64,000 nt of DNA from NCBI GenBank assembly GCA_037442205.1, contig JBBIQS010000004.1, forward strand, positions 62,001 to 126,000, in the 5' to 3' direction. This stretch comes from JBBIQS01 sp037442205. Its GTDB lineage: Bacteria; Myxococcota; Myxococcia; Myxococcales; UBA5297. Below the pieces are notes generated by a model that did no database searches, was not told the DNA's origin, and saw only the letters and a program-made list of their open reading frames with translations. Of the stretch, positions 7,854 through 16,722 are shown one piece after another; position 1 is the first letter of the stretch, and every line of letters begins with the position of its first letter. Both the position numbers and the translations under genes were made by a program.

Positions 7854-9424
7854 GAGCACAAGCAGTTCTCCTGAGCCTGTTCGCCGCCGGCCTCGCCGGC
7901 TGCATCCAGAGCGGCACCGTCTGCAATTCCCCTCACACCACCTGCTCCGCCAACGACTCCAGCTCGCAGGCGATCTGCGTCGACCTGCAGTCGGATCCCG
8001 CCCACTGCGGCGCCTGCAGCACCGCCTGCGGCGCTGGCGAGGCCTGCATCGGCGGCGTCTGCCAGTGCCCGCCCAACACCAAGTCTTGCGGCGGGGCGTG
8101 CGTGGTCACCAACAGCGACTCGAAGAACTGCGGCGACTGCAACATCTCGTGCGGGGCCCTGGAGCAGGGCGCCGCGCCCCTGTGCCAGGAAGGCAAGTGC
8201 GTCGACAGCTGCAAGGCCGGCCACACCGCCTGCGGCCAGAGCTGCGTCGATCTGATGACCGACGCCGCCCACTGCAACGCCTGCAATCATGCCTGCCCCC
8301 AGGGCCAGGGCTGTGTCGCTGGCAAGTGCCAGGCCACCGTGGTGGCCACCTGCTTCAACACCGGCGAGCTGGTGGGCATGGACGACAACCTGGTGCCGCA
8401 GGCCAGCGTGGTCATCGGCGGCGGGCCCCAGTCGCTGGCCGCCCACGCCGGCAAGCTGCTGATCGCCGATACCTCGGATGAGGCGCTCTACGAGGTCGAT
8501 CCCCTTCCCACCCCGCCCACCAAGGCCGCCGGCGGCGACAAGCTGGGCAAGGCGGCCAACCAGGTCCTAGTCAGCGGAACCAAGGCCTTCGTCATCAACT
8601 CGACGGACAACAACGTGCAGGTCCTCGACCTCACCCGGGCCATGCCGGGCAGCCTCGACAACAGCCGCACCGTTGCCCAGGTCCCGTCCAGCCTGACCTC
8701 CAGCGCCGCCAACACCAACCCGTACTTCGGGACTTTCATCGGCGACAAGCTGTACGTGACCCTGCTCGGCACCTTCACCCCTGATGGCGCCGCCGCCGGC
8801 AACCGGATCCTCGAGCTCGACGTTTCGGGCGCCTCGCCGACGTTCACCCGCGAGCTGGTGCTGGACGCCACCACCTTTGAGAAGGACGCCGGAATCACCG
8901 AAACCTTCGCCCGCCCCGCAGGCATCGCAGCGCTCGGGACCAAACTCTACGTCGCCCTGGGCAACCTTCACGGCTGGTCCTCGGGCGGCCCCGGCTACCT
9001 GGCGGTGACGGACACCGCGGCCAATCCCATGTCCGCGCGCTACCTCAAGCTGCCGGCCGCCTGCCGCAACACCGGCTCGGTGCTCGCCACCCCCAGCCGC
9101 ATCTACGTGACCTGCCTCGGCAGCTACGGTTGGTCCACTCCGGGCGAGGCCCTTGTGGTCCTCGATACCGCCACCGAGCAGGTGGTGACCACCACCACCT
9201 TCCCTCGCTGCGGTGCCAACGACCCGGCGACCTGCAAGACCGCGACCCCCGGCAGGCTACTGCTGCGCAACAGCTCGCTGGTGATCGCTGACAGCAACGC
9301 CGGACGCCTCTTCGTCACCGACCTCGACGGAAAGGTTCCTAGCGGGAAGGAGAACGGCGTCAACGTCTGCGGTCTCAATTCCGCGGATTCCCAGATGACT
9401 ACCGACGTGATCTCGCTGCGCTGA
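7850..9424 (+). CDS. Cys-rich beta-propeller-like lipoprotein of the B12 operon (BtuG-like candidate)
   Basis: 524 residues, coupled to btuB (4-nt overlap) and to btuF (stop and start share base 9424). Lipoprotein signal with lipobox LAGC, Cys18. Residues about 25-165 form four Cys-rich repeats of the myxobacterial type (CVDLQSDPAHCGACSTAC). Residues about 175-524 contain repeated blade-like units such as VSGTKAFVINSTDNNVQVLDL, ALGTKLYVALG and RNSSLVIADSNAGRLFVTDLDG, resembling YVTN/YncE-type beta-propellers. No enzyme motif. Bacteroides BtuG, a surface beta-propeller lipoprotein that captures cobalamin and sits on BtuB, has the same combination of anchor, fold and gene context. The B12-binding role is inference from that parallel. 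Confidence 0.85.
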   Translation: MRAQAVLLSLFAAGLAGCIQSGTVCNSPHTTCSANDSSSQAICVDLQSDPAHCGACSTACGAGEACIGGVCQCPPNTKSCGGACVVTNSDSKNCGDCNISCGALEQGAAPLCQEGKCVDSCKAGHTACGQSCVDLMTDAAHCNACNHACPQGQGCVAGKCQATVVATCFNTGELVGMDDNLVPQASVVIGGGPQSLAAHAGKLLIADTSDEALYEVDPLPTPPTKAAGGDKLGKAANQVLVSGTKAFVINSTDNNVQVLDLTRAMPGSLDNSRTVAQVPSSLTSSAANTNPYFGTFIGDKLYVTLLGTFTPDGAAAGNRILELDVSGASPTFTRELVLDATTFEKDAGITETFARPAGIAALGTKLYVALGNLHGWSSGGPGYLAVTDTAANPMSARYLKLPAACRNTGSVLATPSRIYVTCLGSYGWSTPGEALVVLDTATEQVVTTTTFPRCGANDPATCKTATPGRLLLRNSSLVIADSNAGRLFVTDLDGKVPSGKENGVNVCGLNSADSQMTTDVISLR

Positions 9425-10320
9425 TGTCCGGCGCTTCGCCATCGCAGTCCCTCCGGCGCCCCCGCCCGCTCTCGGGCGGGGGTCGCCGGTTCATTTTTTT
9501 CGCCGCGACCTTCTTGCTGGCGGCAGCTCCCGCGCCGCGGCCGCCGCAGCGGCTCGGCCCGCCCGCCCCCGCGAATCCGGCTCGCTTGGTGACCCTGGCG
9601 CCGTCCCTGACCGAGACGGTGCTGGCCCTGGGTGAGGGCGCGAAGCTGGTGGGAGTGACGCGCTTCGACGATGCCCCGGCGGTCAAGAACCTGCCGCGCG
9701 TCGGCGGCTACATCGATCCATCGGTGGAGGCGGTGCTGGCCCTCAAGCCGGATCTGGTGCTGGTCGAGCCCTCGCCCGGGAACAAAGCGGCGGTGGAGCG
9801 GATCGCCCGGCTCGGGGCGCCGGTGCTGGCGGTGGCGCTGACCACCGAGGCCGAGATCCTGGAGGCGATACGGGCGGTTGGCGCCGCCGTGGGGGTCGCC
9901 GACCGAGGGCGGGAGCTGGCCGAGCAGACCCTGACGCGGGTGCAGGCCATCCGCGCCCGGGCCGAAAAGCTGCCCAAGGTACGCACCTTGATCGTCTTCG
10001 GCTGGGAGCCGTTGGTGGTGGGCGGCCCGGGCAGTTTCGCCGAGGCGCTGCTCACCGACGCCGGCGGCTCCAACGCCGCCCAGGGCGCCAAGAGCGCCTA
10101 CCCGGTCTACAGTGCCGAGATGGCGATGCAGTCCTCTCCCGAGCTGATCATCGACGCCGCCGACGTGCGGGTCCCGGCGCGCGAGCGCATCCTGGCCCTG
10201 CCGGGGATCCGCGAAGCCCGCCTGGCGGTCGGCAGCCCCAGCCTGTTCCGACCCGGTCCGCGCCTGCCCGAGGCGGTCGAGGAGCTGTTCGGGCTCATCC
10301 ATCCCGAGGCCAGGCCTTGA
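9424..10320 (+). CDS. btuF: Periplasmic B12-binding protein (BtuF)
   Basis: 298 residues from the ATG at 9424. The N-terminus is unusual: a 23-residue Arg-rich n-region precedes the hydrophobic core FIFFAATFLLAAA, and its codons contain an intrinsic terminator (9453-9500). The mature part is a class III periplasmic binding fold (Peripla_BP_2): VTLAPSLTETVLALG at about 58-72, VGVTRFDD, ALKPDLVL, and a second lobe with VFGWEPLVVGGPGSF. It delivers cobalamin to the inner-membrane transporter BtuCD. It overlaps btuC by 4 nt. Heme or siderophore binding is possible for the fold, but the riboswitch favours B12. Confidence 0.9.
   Translation: MSGASPSQSLRRPRPLSGGGRRFIFFAATFLLAAAPAPRPPQRLGPPAPANPARLVTLAPSLTETVLALGEGAKLVGVTRFDDAPAVKNLPRVGGYIDPSVEAVLALKPDLVLVEPSPGNKAAVERIARLGAPVLAVALTTEAEILEAIRAVGAAVGVADRGRELAEQTLTRVQAIRARAEKLPKVRTLIVFGWEPLVVGGPGSFAEALLTDAGGSNAAQGAKSAYPVYSAEMAMQSSPELIIDAADVRVPARERILALPGIREARLAVGSPSLFRPGPRLPEAVEELFGLIHPEARP
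9453..9500 (+). terminator. Intrinsic terminator/attenuator within the btuF signal-peptide codons
   Basis: Fifteen base pairs with one bulged T: CCGGCG (9453-9458) with CGCCGG (9484-9489) and CCCCCGCCC (9459-9467) with GGGCGGGGG (9474-9482), loop of 6 nt, then TTCATTTTTTT. This is a textbook Rho-independent terminator lying 29 nt into btuF. It would release transcripts after the lipoprotein gene unless ribosomes entering btuF melt it. Confidence 0.75.
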
Positions 10321-11414
10321 CCTCGTCGTCTCCGGCGATCCGCGCGACCGCGGCGCGGGCCCTCCTCGTCTGGACCTCGCTGCTGCTGATGCTGATCGTG
10401 GCGATGGGGGTGGCGGCGGCCTTTGGCGAATCGTCGATCGAGCTCTCCAAGGCGCTGTGGGAGGGCTCGGCCCGCGAGCGGACCGTGCTGCTGGATCTGC
10501 GGCTGCCGCGGATCCTCTTGGCGGCGGCGGTCGGGGCCGCGCTGGCCACTGCCGGCTGCGCGCTCCAGGCCCTGCTGCGCAACCCGCTGGCCGATCCCTT
10601 CGTCCTGGGAGTTGCCGGCGGCGCGGCGCTGGGAGGAGTCCTGGCGCTGGCCTTGGGCGGAGCGGCGCTGGCGGCGGGCTGGGCGGCGGCAGCCGGCAAG
10701 CTCCCGCATCCCCTGGGAGATCTGCTCGCCGCCCTCCTGCAGCGCTTCCCGACCACGCTGGCGGCCCTGGTCGGAGCGATCCTGGCCACGGCGGTCGTCT
10801 ACGCCGCCGGCCGGTTCGGCGGCAGGCTCTCCACCTGGGCGGCGCTGCTGGCAGGGGTGGTCTTCAACTCGCTGGCCTCGGCGGGCATCACCTTCATCAA
10901 GGCCCTCTCTCCCCCGGATCGCGTCGGCGAGCTGCTCTACTGGCTGGCCGGCTCGCTCGACTACCCGGAGTGGAGCACGGTGCTCGGGATCTGGCTGTTC
11001 GAGGCGGTGGGGCTGGGGCTGGTGTTCGTGCGGGCCCGCGAGCTGAATCTCTTGTCGCTGGGCGACGAGGGCGCGGCCTCGCTGGGAGTGGACGTCGAGC
11101 GGGCGCGGCGCTGGATCTTCCTGGCCACCTCGCTGTGCGTGGCGGCGGCGGTGTCCATCTCCGGGCTGGTGGGGTTCGTGGGGCTGATCGTGCCGCACGT
11201 GCTGCGGCTGTGGCTCGGGCCCGATCAGCGGCTGCTGCTGCCGGCCTCGGCGCTGGGCGGGGCGGCGTTCCTGGTGCTGGCCGACCTGCTGGCGCGGGTG
11301 CTCTTCCAGCCGCTGGGCACCGCCACGCCGGTGGGCGTGCTGTCGGCGCTCATCGGCGGGCCGATCTTCCTGTGGCTGCTGCGCCGGGGCGGGCGGCAGT
11401 TCGAGCTGGGCTGA
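10317..11414 (+). CDS. btuC: B12 ABC transporter permease (BtuC/FecCD family)
   Basis: 365 residues from TTG 10317 (TTGA overlap with the btuF stop). About ten membrane segments. Family motifs: DLRLPRILLA near residue 60, GCALQALLRNPLADPFVLGVAGGAALG, and the coupling region GFVGLIVPHVLRLWLGPDQRLLLPASALGG with LGTATPVGVLSALIGGPIFLWLLRR at the end. It forms the channel of a cobalamin importer with an ATPase. The ATPase gene is not next to it; the best candidate is at 18589-19398. The stop is immediately adjacent to the convergent ACT-domain gene. Confidence 0.92.
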   Translation: MTSSSPAIRATAARALLVWTSLLLMLIVAMGVAAAFGESSIELSKALWEGSARERTVLLDLRLPRILLAAAVGAALATAGCALQALLRNPLADPFVLGVAGGAALGGVLALALGGAALAAGWAAAAGKLPHPLGDLLAALLQRFPTTLAALVGAILATAVVYAAGRFGGRLSTWAALLAGVVFNSLASAGITFIKALSPPDRVGELLYWLAGSLDYPEWSTVLGIWLFEAVGLGLVFVRARELNLLSLGDEGAASLGVDVERARRWIFLATSLCVAAAVSISGLVGFVGLIVPHVLRLWLGPDQRLLLPASALGGAAFLVLADLLARVLFQPLGTATPVGVLSALIGGPIFLWLLRRGGRQFELG

Positions 11415-11951
11415 TCAGCGCCCGGCCGGCTTGACCTGGATGTCGATGCTGTCGGCGCCGCCGATCTGCTCCAGCTCCTTGCGCATCTCGGCGATGTTGA
11501 GCCCGGTGGGCACGTCGACCTGGGCCTGCAGCGAGAACAGCGGCTGCCCGGAGTGCGGCGCCGGATCGACCCGGGTGTCGAGGGAGCGGATGTTGATCTT
11601 CTTCTCGAAGAGGTAGTGGGCCACCTTCTGCACGATGCCGGGGTGATCCATCGAGTAGGCGGCGATGACGTAGGGCAGCGCGGTGGCCTTGGCGGCCTCG
11701 CCCGGGGCGCGGGTGCGGCGCACGTGGGCGAACAGCCCGGCCTTCTTCCCCGCCTCGGCCACGCCGGCCTCCAGGCGCCCCAACGCCTGGGCGTCGCCGC
11801 TGACCAGGATCAGCATCGCGAACTCACCGCCGAGGATGGCCATCCGGCTGTCCTCGAGGTTGCAGCCGGCGCTCAGGATGAAGCTGGACATCGCGTCCAC
11901 CAATCCCGGCTTGTCCTCGCCCACCGCATTGAGTACCGCGTACTGGCCCAT
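11415..11951 (-). CDS. Tandem ACT-domain protein (GcvR-like)
   Basis: 178 residues from ATG 11951, which has GGAG at proper spacing; the longer open frame upstream is noncoding. Two ACT domains: one at about 1-80 (AVLNAVGEDKPGLVDAMSSF, NLEDSRMAILGGEFAMLI) and one at about 90-175 (YVIAAYSMDHPGIVQKVAHYLFEKKINI). This is the layout of GcvR and related amino-acid-sensing regulators, which lack a DNA-binding domain. The ligand is unknown. It is convergent with btuC and unrelated to B12 by family. Confidence 0.85.
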   Translation of the reverse strand: MGQYAVLNAVGEDKPGLVDAMSSFILSAGCNLEDSRMAILGGEFAMLILVSGDAQALGRLEAGVAEAGKKAGLFAHVRRTRAPGEAAKATALPYVIAAYSMDHPGIVQKVAHYLFEKKINIRSLDTRVDPAPHSGQPLFSLQAQVDVPTGLNIAEMRKELEQIGGADSIDIQVKPAGR

Positions 11952-12052
11952 GGCGTTGCTCCTCTCTGGAGATGAAGCGCGGGGAGTAGGCCGCATCGGG
12001 CCGGATTTCGCAAGGTGGTTGATGCCGTGCCAGGCAGCGCTGTCGCGATCGA

Positions 12053-12853
12053 TCAGCGACCGCCGAGGAGATAGGCGCCGAGTGCCACGGCCTCGAGCGT
12101 CCCGATCGTGCCCAACACCACGCCAGCGATGGCCTCGCCGCGCCGGCCCACCGGCGGATGGGCGTTGGGATCGACTCGCATCAATCCGATGATCGAGAGG
12201 ATCAGCCCCACCAGCCCAAGGCCGATCGGCAGCAGGCCGACCAGCGCGAAGAGAAAGCCGGCGTGGGCGACGGTGTTGTCGCGATGCTGCCGCCAGGCCT
12301 TCTCCAGTTTCTTGCGCGGGACCGAAACCTTGAAGAACAGCTGGTTGCGCACATCGAGGTAGATCGACAGCGCCCCCCACAGTGGGAACAAGACCAGCGT
12401 CAGAGCTGGGAGCGGCCCCTCGGTGGCGGCCGCAACTGCTCCGAGCGCCGCTGGGACCAGGATTAACCCCTGCCGCGCCCAGCGGACGCCCAACCAGAAG
12501 GCGACGCCGGTCGCCGAGACGATCAGCGGAACTGCAACTTCCAGAAAATGGGCCCTTCGAGTCGTCGCCGCTTCGTAGACCCCGATCGAGGCCACCAGAG
12601 CAATGGGCACGCTCAGGACGCCAATCACCCAGGCCCAGCCGTCGCGCCGGCCCCAGCAGTCGAGCCGGAACCTCTCGACGTAGTCGACCTCGGGATTCGC
12701 GGCGCAGCTCGGGCAGAACGACTTGGTCCAGCCGACCACCCGGTCGAGCTCGCACAGGAAGCCGCCGCAGCGCTCGCAGACGCCGGTGGCGGGTCTCTCC
12801 GGATGACGCGGACAGCGCGCCTGAATCTGGGATGCTTCCGGGGTCGTCGCCAT
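12053..12853 (-). CDS. Zinc-ribbon multi-pass membrane protein
   Basis: 266 residues from ATG 12853; the frame upstream has no start with a ribosome site. The N-terminus carries a B-box-like zinc ribbon (CPRHPERPATGVCERCGGFLC, then SFCPSC). Several membrane segments follow (about residues 75-170 and two near the C-terminus). The last 90 residues resemble the small DUF4190-type membrane module (GFLFALVGLLPIGLGLVGLILSI, then GEAIAGVVLGTIG). Such proteins are common in myxobacteria without known function. Divergent from the next gene, with starts 77 nt apart. Confidence 0.75.
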   Translation of the reverse strand: MATTPEASQIQARCPRHPERPATGVCERCGGFLCELDRVVGWTKSFCPSCAANPEVDYVERFRLDCWGRRDGWAWVIGVLSVPIALVASIGVYEAATTRRAHFLEVAVPLIVSATGVAFWLGVRWARQGLILVPAALGAVAAATEGPLPALTLVLFPLWGALSIYLDVRNQLFFKVSVPRKKLEKAWRQHRDNTVAHAGFLFALVGLLPIGLGLVGLILSIIGLMRVDPNAHPPVGRRGEAIAGVVLGTIGTLEAVALGAYLLGGR

Positions 12854-12930
12854 GCCAATGAAACACGCTAGCACGCGCTCGCCATCGCCCAAGGTCGCGC
12901 CGCAGGCCAAGGCAGTGGGATGATGGCGCC

Positions 12931-14043
12931 ATGTTCCGTCGTTCGCCCTGGCTAGCGTTCTTGCTGATCGTGCTGGCCGGCTGTCCCAAGCGCCCGGCGC
13001 CGACCGCACGCACGCCCATTCCCCGCTACGACGTCCACGCCCACCTGGCGCCCCAGGACCTGCCCCACGCGATGCAGATCTACGCGCGCAACGGCATCCA
13101 GGGCGCGGTCAACCTCTCCGGCGGACTCGGGCCAGTCCTCCGACAGCAGCTGGAGGCCGCCGCGCCCTACGGCGGCAAGGTCGCCGTCTTCTGCGGCCTG
13201 CTCGGCCAGCACTTCCTTGAGCCGGAATGGGTGGACGTCCAGACCCGGCTGATGCGCCAGGCGAAGCAGTTGGGCGCGCGCGGCCTCAAGATCCACAAGG
13301 CCCTGGGCCTCGGCTACACCGACCCGACCGGCAGGCTGGTCCCAGTCGACGACCCGCGACTCGACCCGATCTTCGACGAGGCCGCCAAGCTCGGCTTCCC
13401 GGTCTTCATCCACACGGGCGACCCCAAGGCCTTCTTCTCACCCTCCTCACCGGAGAACGAGCGCTACGACGAGCTCAAGGTCCATCCCGAGTGGAGCTTC
13501 GCCGACCGCGCCCTGTTCCCGACCTGGGAGGAGCTGTTCGCCCAGTTCGAGCGCAGGCTGGCGCGCAGCCCGGCCACCACCTTCATCGGCGTCCACTTCG
13601 GCAACGACCCGGAGGATCCGGCCCGCGTCGCCCGGCTGCTGCGCGAGCACCCAAACCTCGTCATCGACACCGCCGCCCGCGTCCCGGAGATCGGCCGGAT
13701 GAACCCCGACACGCTGCGGGCGATCTTCCTCGAGCACCGCCGCCGGATCCTCTTCGGCACCGATTTCGCCCTCGACGGCGGCGAGATGATGCTCGGTTCG
13801 CCCGACGGCCACCCGCCCACCGAGGCCGACGCCGACCGCTTCTTCCAGACCCACTGGCGCTTCTTCGAGACCGCCGACCGCGCCATCGCCCACCCGACCC
13901 CGATCCAGGGCCGCTGGACGGTCGACGCGCTGGGGCTGCCGGAGGAGATCCTCCACGACCTCTACCACCGCAACGCCGAGCGGCTGCTGGGGTTGCCGCC
14001 ACTCGGCGTCTCAGACACAATGCCTTCCGGTTCCTCACACTAG
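12931..14043 (+). CDS. Extracytoplasmic amidohydrolase-family lipoprotein
   Basis: 370 residues. Lipobox LAGC with Cys18. The mature part is an Amidohydrolase_2 (PF04909-type) TIM barrel: metal motif YDVHAH at about 34-39, VFIHTG in the middle, IGVHFGN, and the catalytic-Asp region RILFGTDFALDG near residue 275. The family includes decarboxylases and lactone or amide hydrolases acting on aromatic and sugar acids; the substrate cannot be told here. A lipoprotein version implies action in the periplasm or at the surface, which is less common for this family. Confidence 0.82.
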   Translation: MFRRSPWLAFLLIVLAGCPKRPAPTARTPIPRYDVHAHLAPQDLPHAMQIYARNGIQGAVNLSGGLGPVLRQQLEAAAPYGGKVAVFCGLLGQHFLEPEWVDVQTRLMRQAKQLGARGLKIHKALGLGYTDPTGRLVPVDDPRLDPIFDEAAKLGFPVFIHTGDPKAFFSPSSPENERYDELKVHPEWSFADRALFPTWEELFAQFERRLARSPATTFIGVHFGNDPEDPARVARLLREHPNLVIDTAARVPEIGRMNPDTLRAIFLEHRRRILFGTDFALDGGEMMLGSPDGHPPTEADADRFFQTHWRFFETADRAIAHPTPIQGRWTVDALGLPEEILHDLYHRNAERLLGLPPLGVSDTMPSGSSH

Positions 14044-14088
14044 GAACCGAGCAACCTTGCCCCTCGCGGAAAGCCCCGACCTCATTCC

Positions 14089-15753
14089 ATGTGGCAGATC
14101 GTCATCAACGGCCCCGGCTATTTCGACACCGCCTACGACCTGCCCGAGGGCATCACCTACCTCGGCCGCGCCGACAACAACGACGTGGTCCTCTCGGGCG
14201 ACCAGGTCAGCCGCCGCCACGCCAAGCTGGAGTGCGCCGGCGGGGCCCTGAGCATCGAGGATCTGGGCAGCCGCAACGGAACCTCGGTCAACGGCCGGCG
14301 CACCTCGGGAGCCGAGGCCGTCGCCGGCGGCGACCAGGTCCAGATCGGCGAGAACACCCTCGCGGTGCGCCGCTCGACCACCGCGCTGCAGCGGCTCGCC
14401 GAGCAGCCGCCCGCCTCATCGCCCGGGTCGGGAGTCACCGGAGCCGATATCAGCGGCGAGGTGCTGGTGGCCCGCGAGGTCGGCGAGAACCCCTTCGTCG
14501 AGCGGCTGGGGCGGGTGGGCACTCTCACTCCGGTCGAGCTGCGAAGCCCGTCGGTGGAGAAGTCGCTGGAGGAGTTCGAGAGCCTGTTCCTGCTGGTCAA
14601 GGTCAGCGAGAAGCTCAGCAGCGCCTGCAACCTCGGGCAGTTCCTGCAGGAAGTGATCGACCTGACCGTGGACGTGGCCCAGGCCTCCACCGGAGTGGTG
14701 CTGCTGCGCGATCCCCAGGGCAAGCTGGTCCCGGCGGCGGTGCGCCACAAGTCGGAGCTGGCCAGCGGCGAGGTCCCGGTCAGCGACGCCATCGTCAACG
14801 AGGTGGTGCGCAAGAAGCTGGCCCTGGCGGTGATGGGGGCCAAGAGCGACTCCCGCTTCAAGAGCCGCGAGTCGGTGCTGCTCTACGACCTGGACCAGGT
14901 GATCTGCGCCCCGATGACCAAGGGCGAGGAGCTGCTGGGGGTGGTCTACCTCAACCGCAAGGCCACCGAGAGCCTGCCGGCGACCCGGCTGGTGGACGTG
15001 GTGGGGGCCATCGCCCACATGGCCGGCAGCGGCGTCGAGACCTGGCGGCTCAAGGAGAAGGCCCTGGCCGAGGAGCGGATGCGCAAGGTGCTGGAACGCT
15101 TCCACGCCCCGGCCATCGTCGAGCGGGTGCTGGCCGACGCCCAGGGCGGCGCCGTCGCCGGCCAGGGGATGGAGGCCAAGACGGTGACGGTGATGTTCGC
15201 CGACATCTCCGGCTTCACTCCGCTGACCGAGCGACTGCCCCCCGAGCGCGTGGTGGACATGCTCAACGAGTACTACGCGCGCATGACCCGCATCGTGTTC
15301 AGCTTCGACGGCACGGTGGACAAGTTCATCGGCGACGCGGTGATGGCCATCTTCGGCGCCCCCTACACCCGCCCCGACGACGCCGCCCGGGCGGTGCGCT
15401 GCGCGCTGGCCTGCCGGCGCGAGTTCGTGGAGATGATGATGAAGCGCCCGCTCGACGAGCGGTGCGGGATCAAAGTCGGGCTCAACACCGGGCGGGTGCT
15501 GGCCGGCACCCTGGGCTCGGAGGCGCGCATCGAGTACACCGCGCTGGGCGACGAGGTGAACATCGCCGCCCGGCTGCAGGCCTCGGCCAGCCCCGGCCAG
15601 GTGCTGATCACCGGCAAGACCCTGACCGCCATCGGCACCCGCTTCGACGTGGCCCCGCTGGGCGAGCGCGAGCTCAAGGGCAAGCGGCAGAAGGTGCCGG
15701 TGTTCGAGGTCCTCGAGGAGGACTCGGACGTCCACACCATGCCCGGCGTCTAG
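14089..15753 (+). CDS. FHA-GAF class III adenylyl cyclase
   Basis: 554 residues. FHA domain at about 1-95 (LGRADNNDVVLSGDQVSRRHAKL, SRNGTSVNG), linker, GAF domain at about 165-335 (NLGQFLQEVIDLTVDVAQAS through VVYLNRKA), then a cyclase domain at about 365-545. Catalytic residues are present: metal Asp in FADISGFT and in DKFIGDAVMA (with the substrate Lys), and transition-state Asn/Arg in ALGDEVNIAARLQ. The Lys/Asp pair indicates ATP as substrate. FHA binds phosphothreonine, so a Ser/Thr kinase such as that at 16723 could feed it; that link is inference. A nearby cNMP-binding protein (51269) is a possible reader. Confidence 0.92.
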   Translation: MWQIVINGPGYFDTAYDLPEGITYLGRADNNDVVLSGDQVSRRHAKLECAGGALSIEDLGSRNGTSVNGRRTSGAEAVAGGDQVQIGENTLAVRRSTTALQRLAEQPPASSPGSGVTGADISGEVLVAREVGENPFVERLGRVGTLTPVELRSPSVEKSLEEFESLFLLVKVSEKLSSACNLGQFLQEVIDLTVDVAQASTGVVLLRDPQGKLVPAAVRHKSELASGEVPVSDAIVNEVVRKKLALAVMGAKSDSRFKSRESVLLYDLDQVICAPMTKGEELLGVVYLNRKATESLPATRLVDVVGAIAHMAGSGVETWRLKEKALAEERMRKVLERFHAPAIVERVLADAQGGAVAGQGMEAKTVTVMFADISGFTPLTERLPPERVVDMLNEYYARMTRIVFSFDGTVDKFIGDAVMAIFGAPYTRPDDAARAVRCALACRREFVEMMMKRPLDERCGIKVGLNTGRVLAGTLGSEARIEYTALGDEVNIAARLQASASPGQVLITGKTLTAIGTRFDVAPLGERELKGKRQKVPVFEVLEEDSDVHTMPGV

Positions 15754-15760
15754 CCCAGCC

Positions 15761-15806
15761 CTCGGTCCCAAGCGGAGGCGCGCGGCGCCGAAATCGAGGG
15801 ACCGAG
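15761..15806 (+). terminator. Hairpin after the cyclase gene
   Basis: A perfect 9-bp inverted repeat, CTCGGTCCC (15761-15769) with GGGACCGAG (15798-15806), starts 8 nt after the cyclase stop. No U-run follows, so it may stabilise the 3' end rather than terminate by itself. Confidence 0.35.
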
Positions 15807-15920
15807 CAGCCGCGGTGCCACTCGCGACAGCTCGCGGCCGGGCGCTGGCGCGGCGTCCTGTCCAGTCGCCATGCTCTTCAGGCAAGGCGAGGCATCGGGG
15901 GGAACCGGGGGGAGGGGGAG

Positions 15921-16598
15921 ATGTCCGCGGGGCGGTGGTGGGCGCTGGGACTGGCGCTGGCGGCCGGCTGCGGCCGGTCGTCGACCGACACCGAGACCGC
16001 CCACCCGACCACGGTCGGCGTGACTCCGGTTGCCTGCACCCTGCTGCCGCAGTCGGGCTGCCGCTCGGGGCAGAAGTGCACCTTCTCCGGTCTGCAGGGA
16101 GAGCCCGGGTGCGCGCCGGCCGGGACCGGGGGCGACCTCGCCTCGTGCAATGGCGACGGCGACTGCGCCGCCGGCTTCTTCTGCGCGCGGATGGGGCCGT
16201 CGAGCCCGGCGCTGTGCCGGTCGCTGTGCCACCGCGACGAGGACTGCCCCCAGTCGCGCACGCCCCAGCTGTGCCTGATCACCATCGCCGGTGATCCCAA
16301 CCCCGAGGTCTGCACCCCGGCCGAGTCGTGCGATCCGCTGGCCCAGGACTGCAACGACCTGGCAGCCGCCTGCTACCCCTCCGGCGCCGGCGGCTCCTGC
16401 CTGCCCGCCGGAAGCCGGCCGGTGGGCGCCGCCTGCAACTTCATCACCGACTGCGCTCCGGGCGAGATCTGCGTGGGCACGGCGCGCAGCGCCGCCTGCC
16501 GCCAGCTGTGCGATCCCGCCGGCGCCCGAGGCCGCGCCTGCGGCGAAGGGACCCGCTGTGCCGCGCTTGCCTCCGGCCCCCTCGGCGCCTGCCAGTAG
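15921..16598 (+). CDS. Cys-rich lipoprotein, myxobacterial type
   Basis: 225 residues from ATG 15921, preceded by GGAGGGGGAG. Lipobox LAAGC at Cys 16. The mature protein has about 20 Cys in short repeats (CNGDGDCAAGFFC, CHRDEDC, CDPLAQDC, CNFITDCAPGEIC), a pattern of disulfide-bonded knobs that is common and mostly uncharacterised in Myxococcota. No enzymatic motif. The gene lies between the cyclase and the kinase on the same strand. Confidence 0.78.
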   Translation: MSAGRWWALGLALAAGCGRSSTDTETAHPTTVGVTPVACTLLPQSGCRSGQKCTFSGLQGEPGCAPAGTGGDLASCNGDGDCAAGFFCARMGPSSPALCRSLCHRDEDCPQSRTPQLCLITIAGDPNPEVCTPAESCDPLAQDCNDLAAACYPSGAGGSCLPAGSRPVGAACNFITDCAPGEICVGTARSAACRQLCDPAGARGRACGEGTRCAALASGPLGACQ

Positions 16599-16722
16599 GA
16601 CGAGCGGGCCAGTTGGGTGCCTCGGCGCGCGCTCGGTCTGCTAGAGTGGTCCGCGCGAGCCACGGACCCCGACCGTGCAAGGATCACAGCGCCGGGGCTC
16701 GCTCTCGAACCAGATCCGCTCC

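Noticed and set aside
7900..8340. Direct repeats suggesting a CRISPR array
   Set aside because: They are codons of the Cys-rich protein repeats with variable spacing and intact reading frame.
9424..9540. Twin-arginine signal on BtuF
   Set aside because: Arg pairs are present but no RRxFLK-type motif; the Arg content is explained by the hairpin-coding bases.
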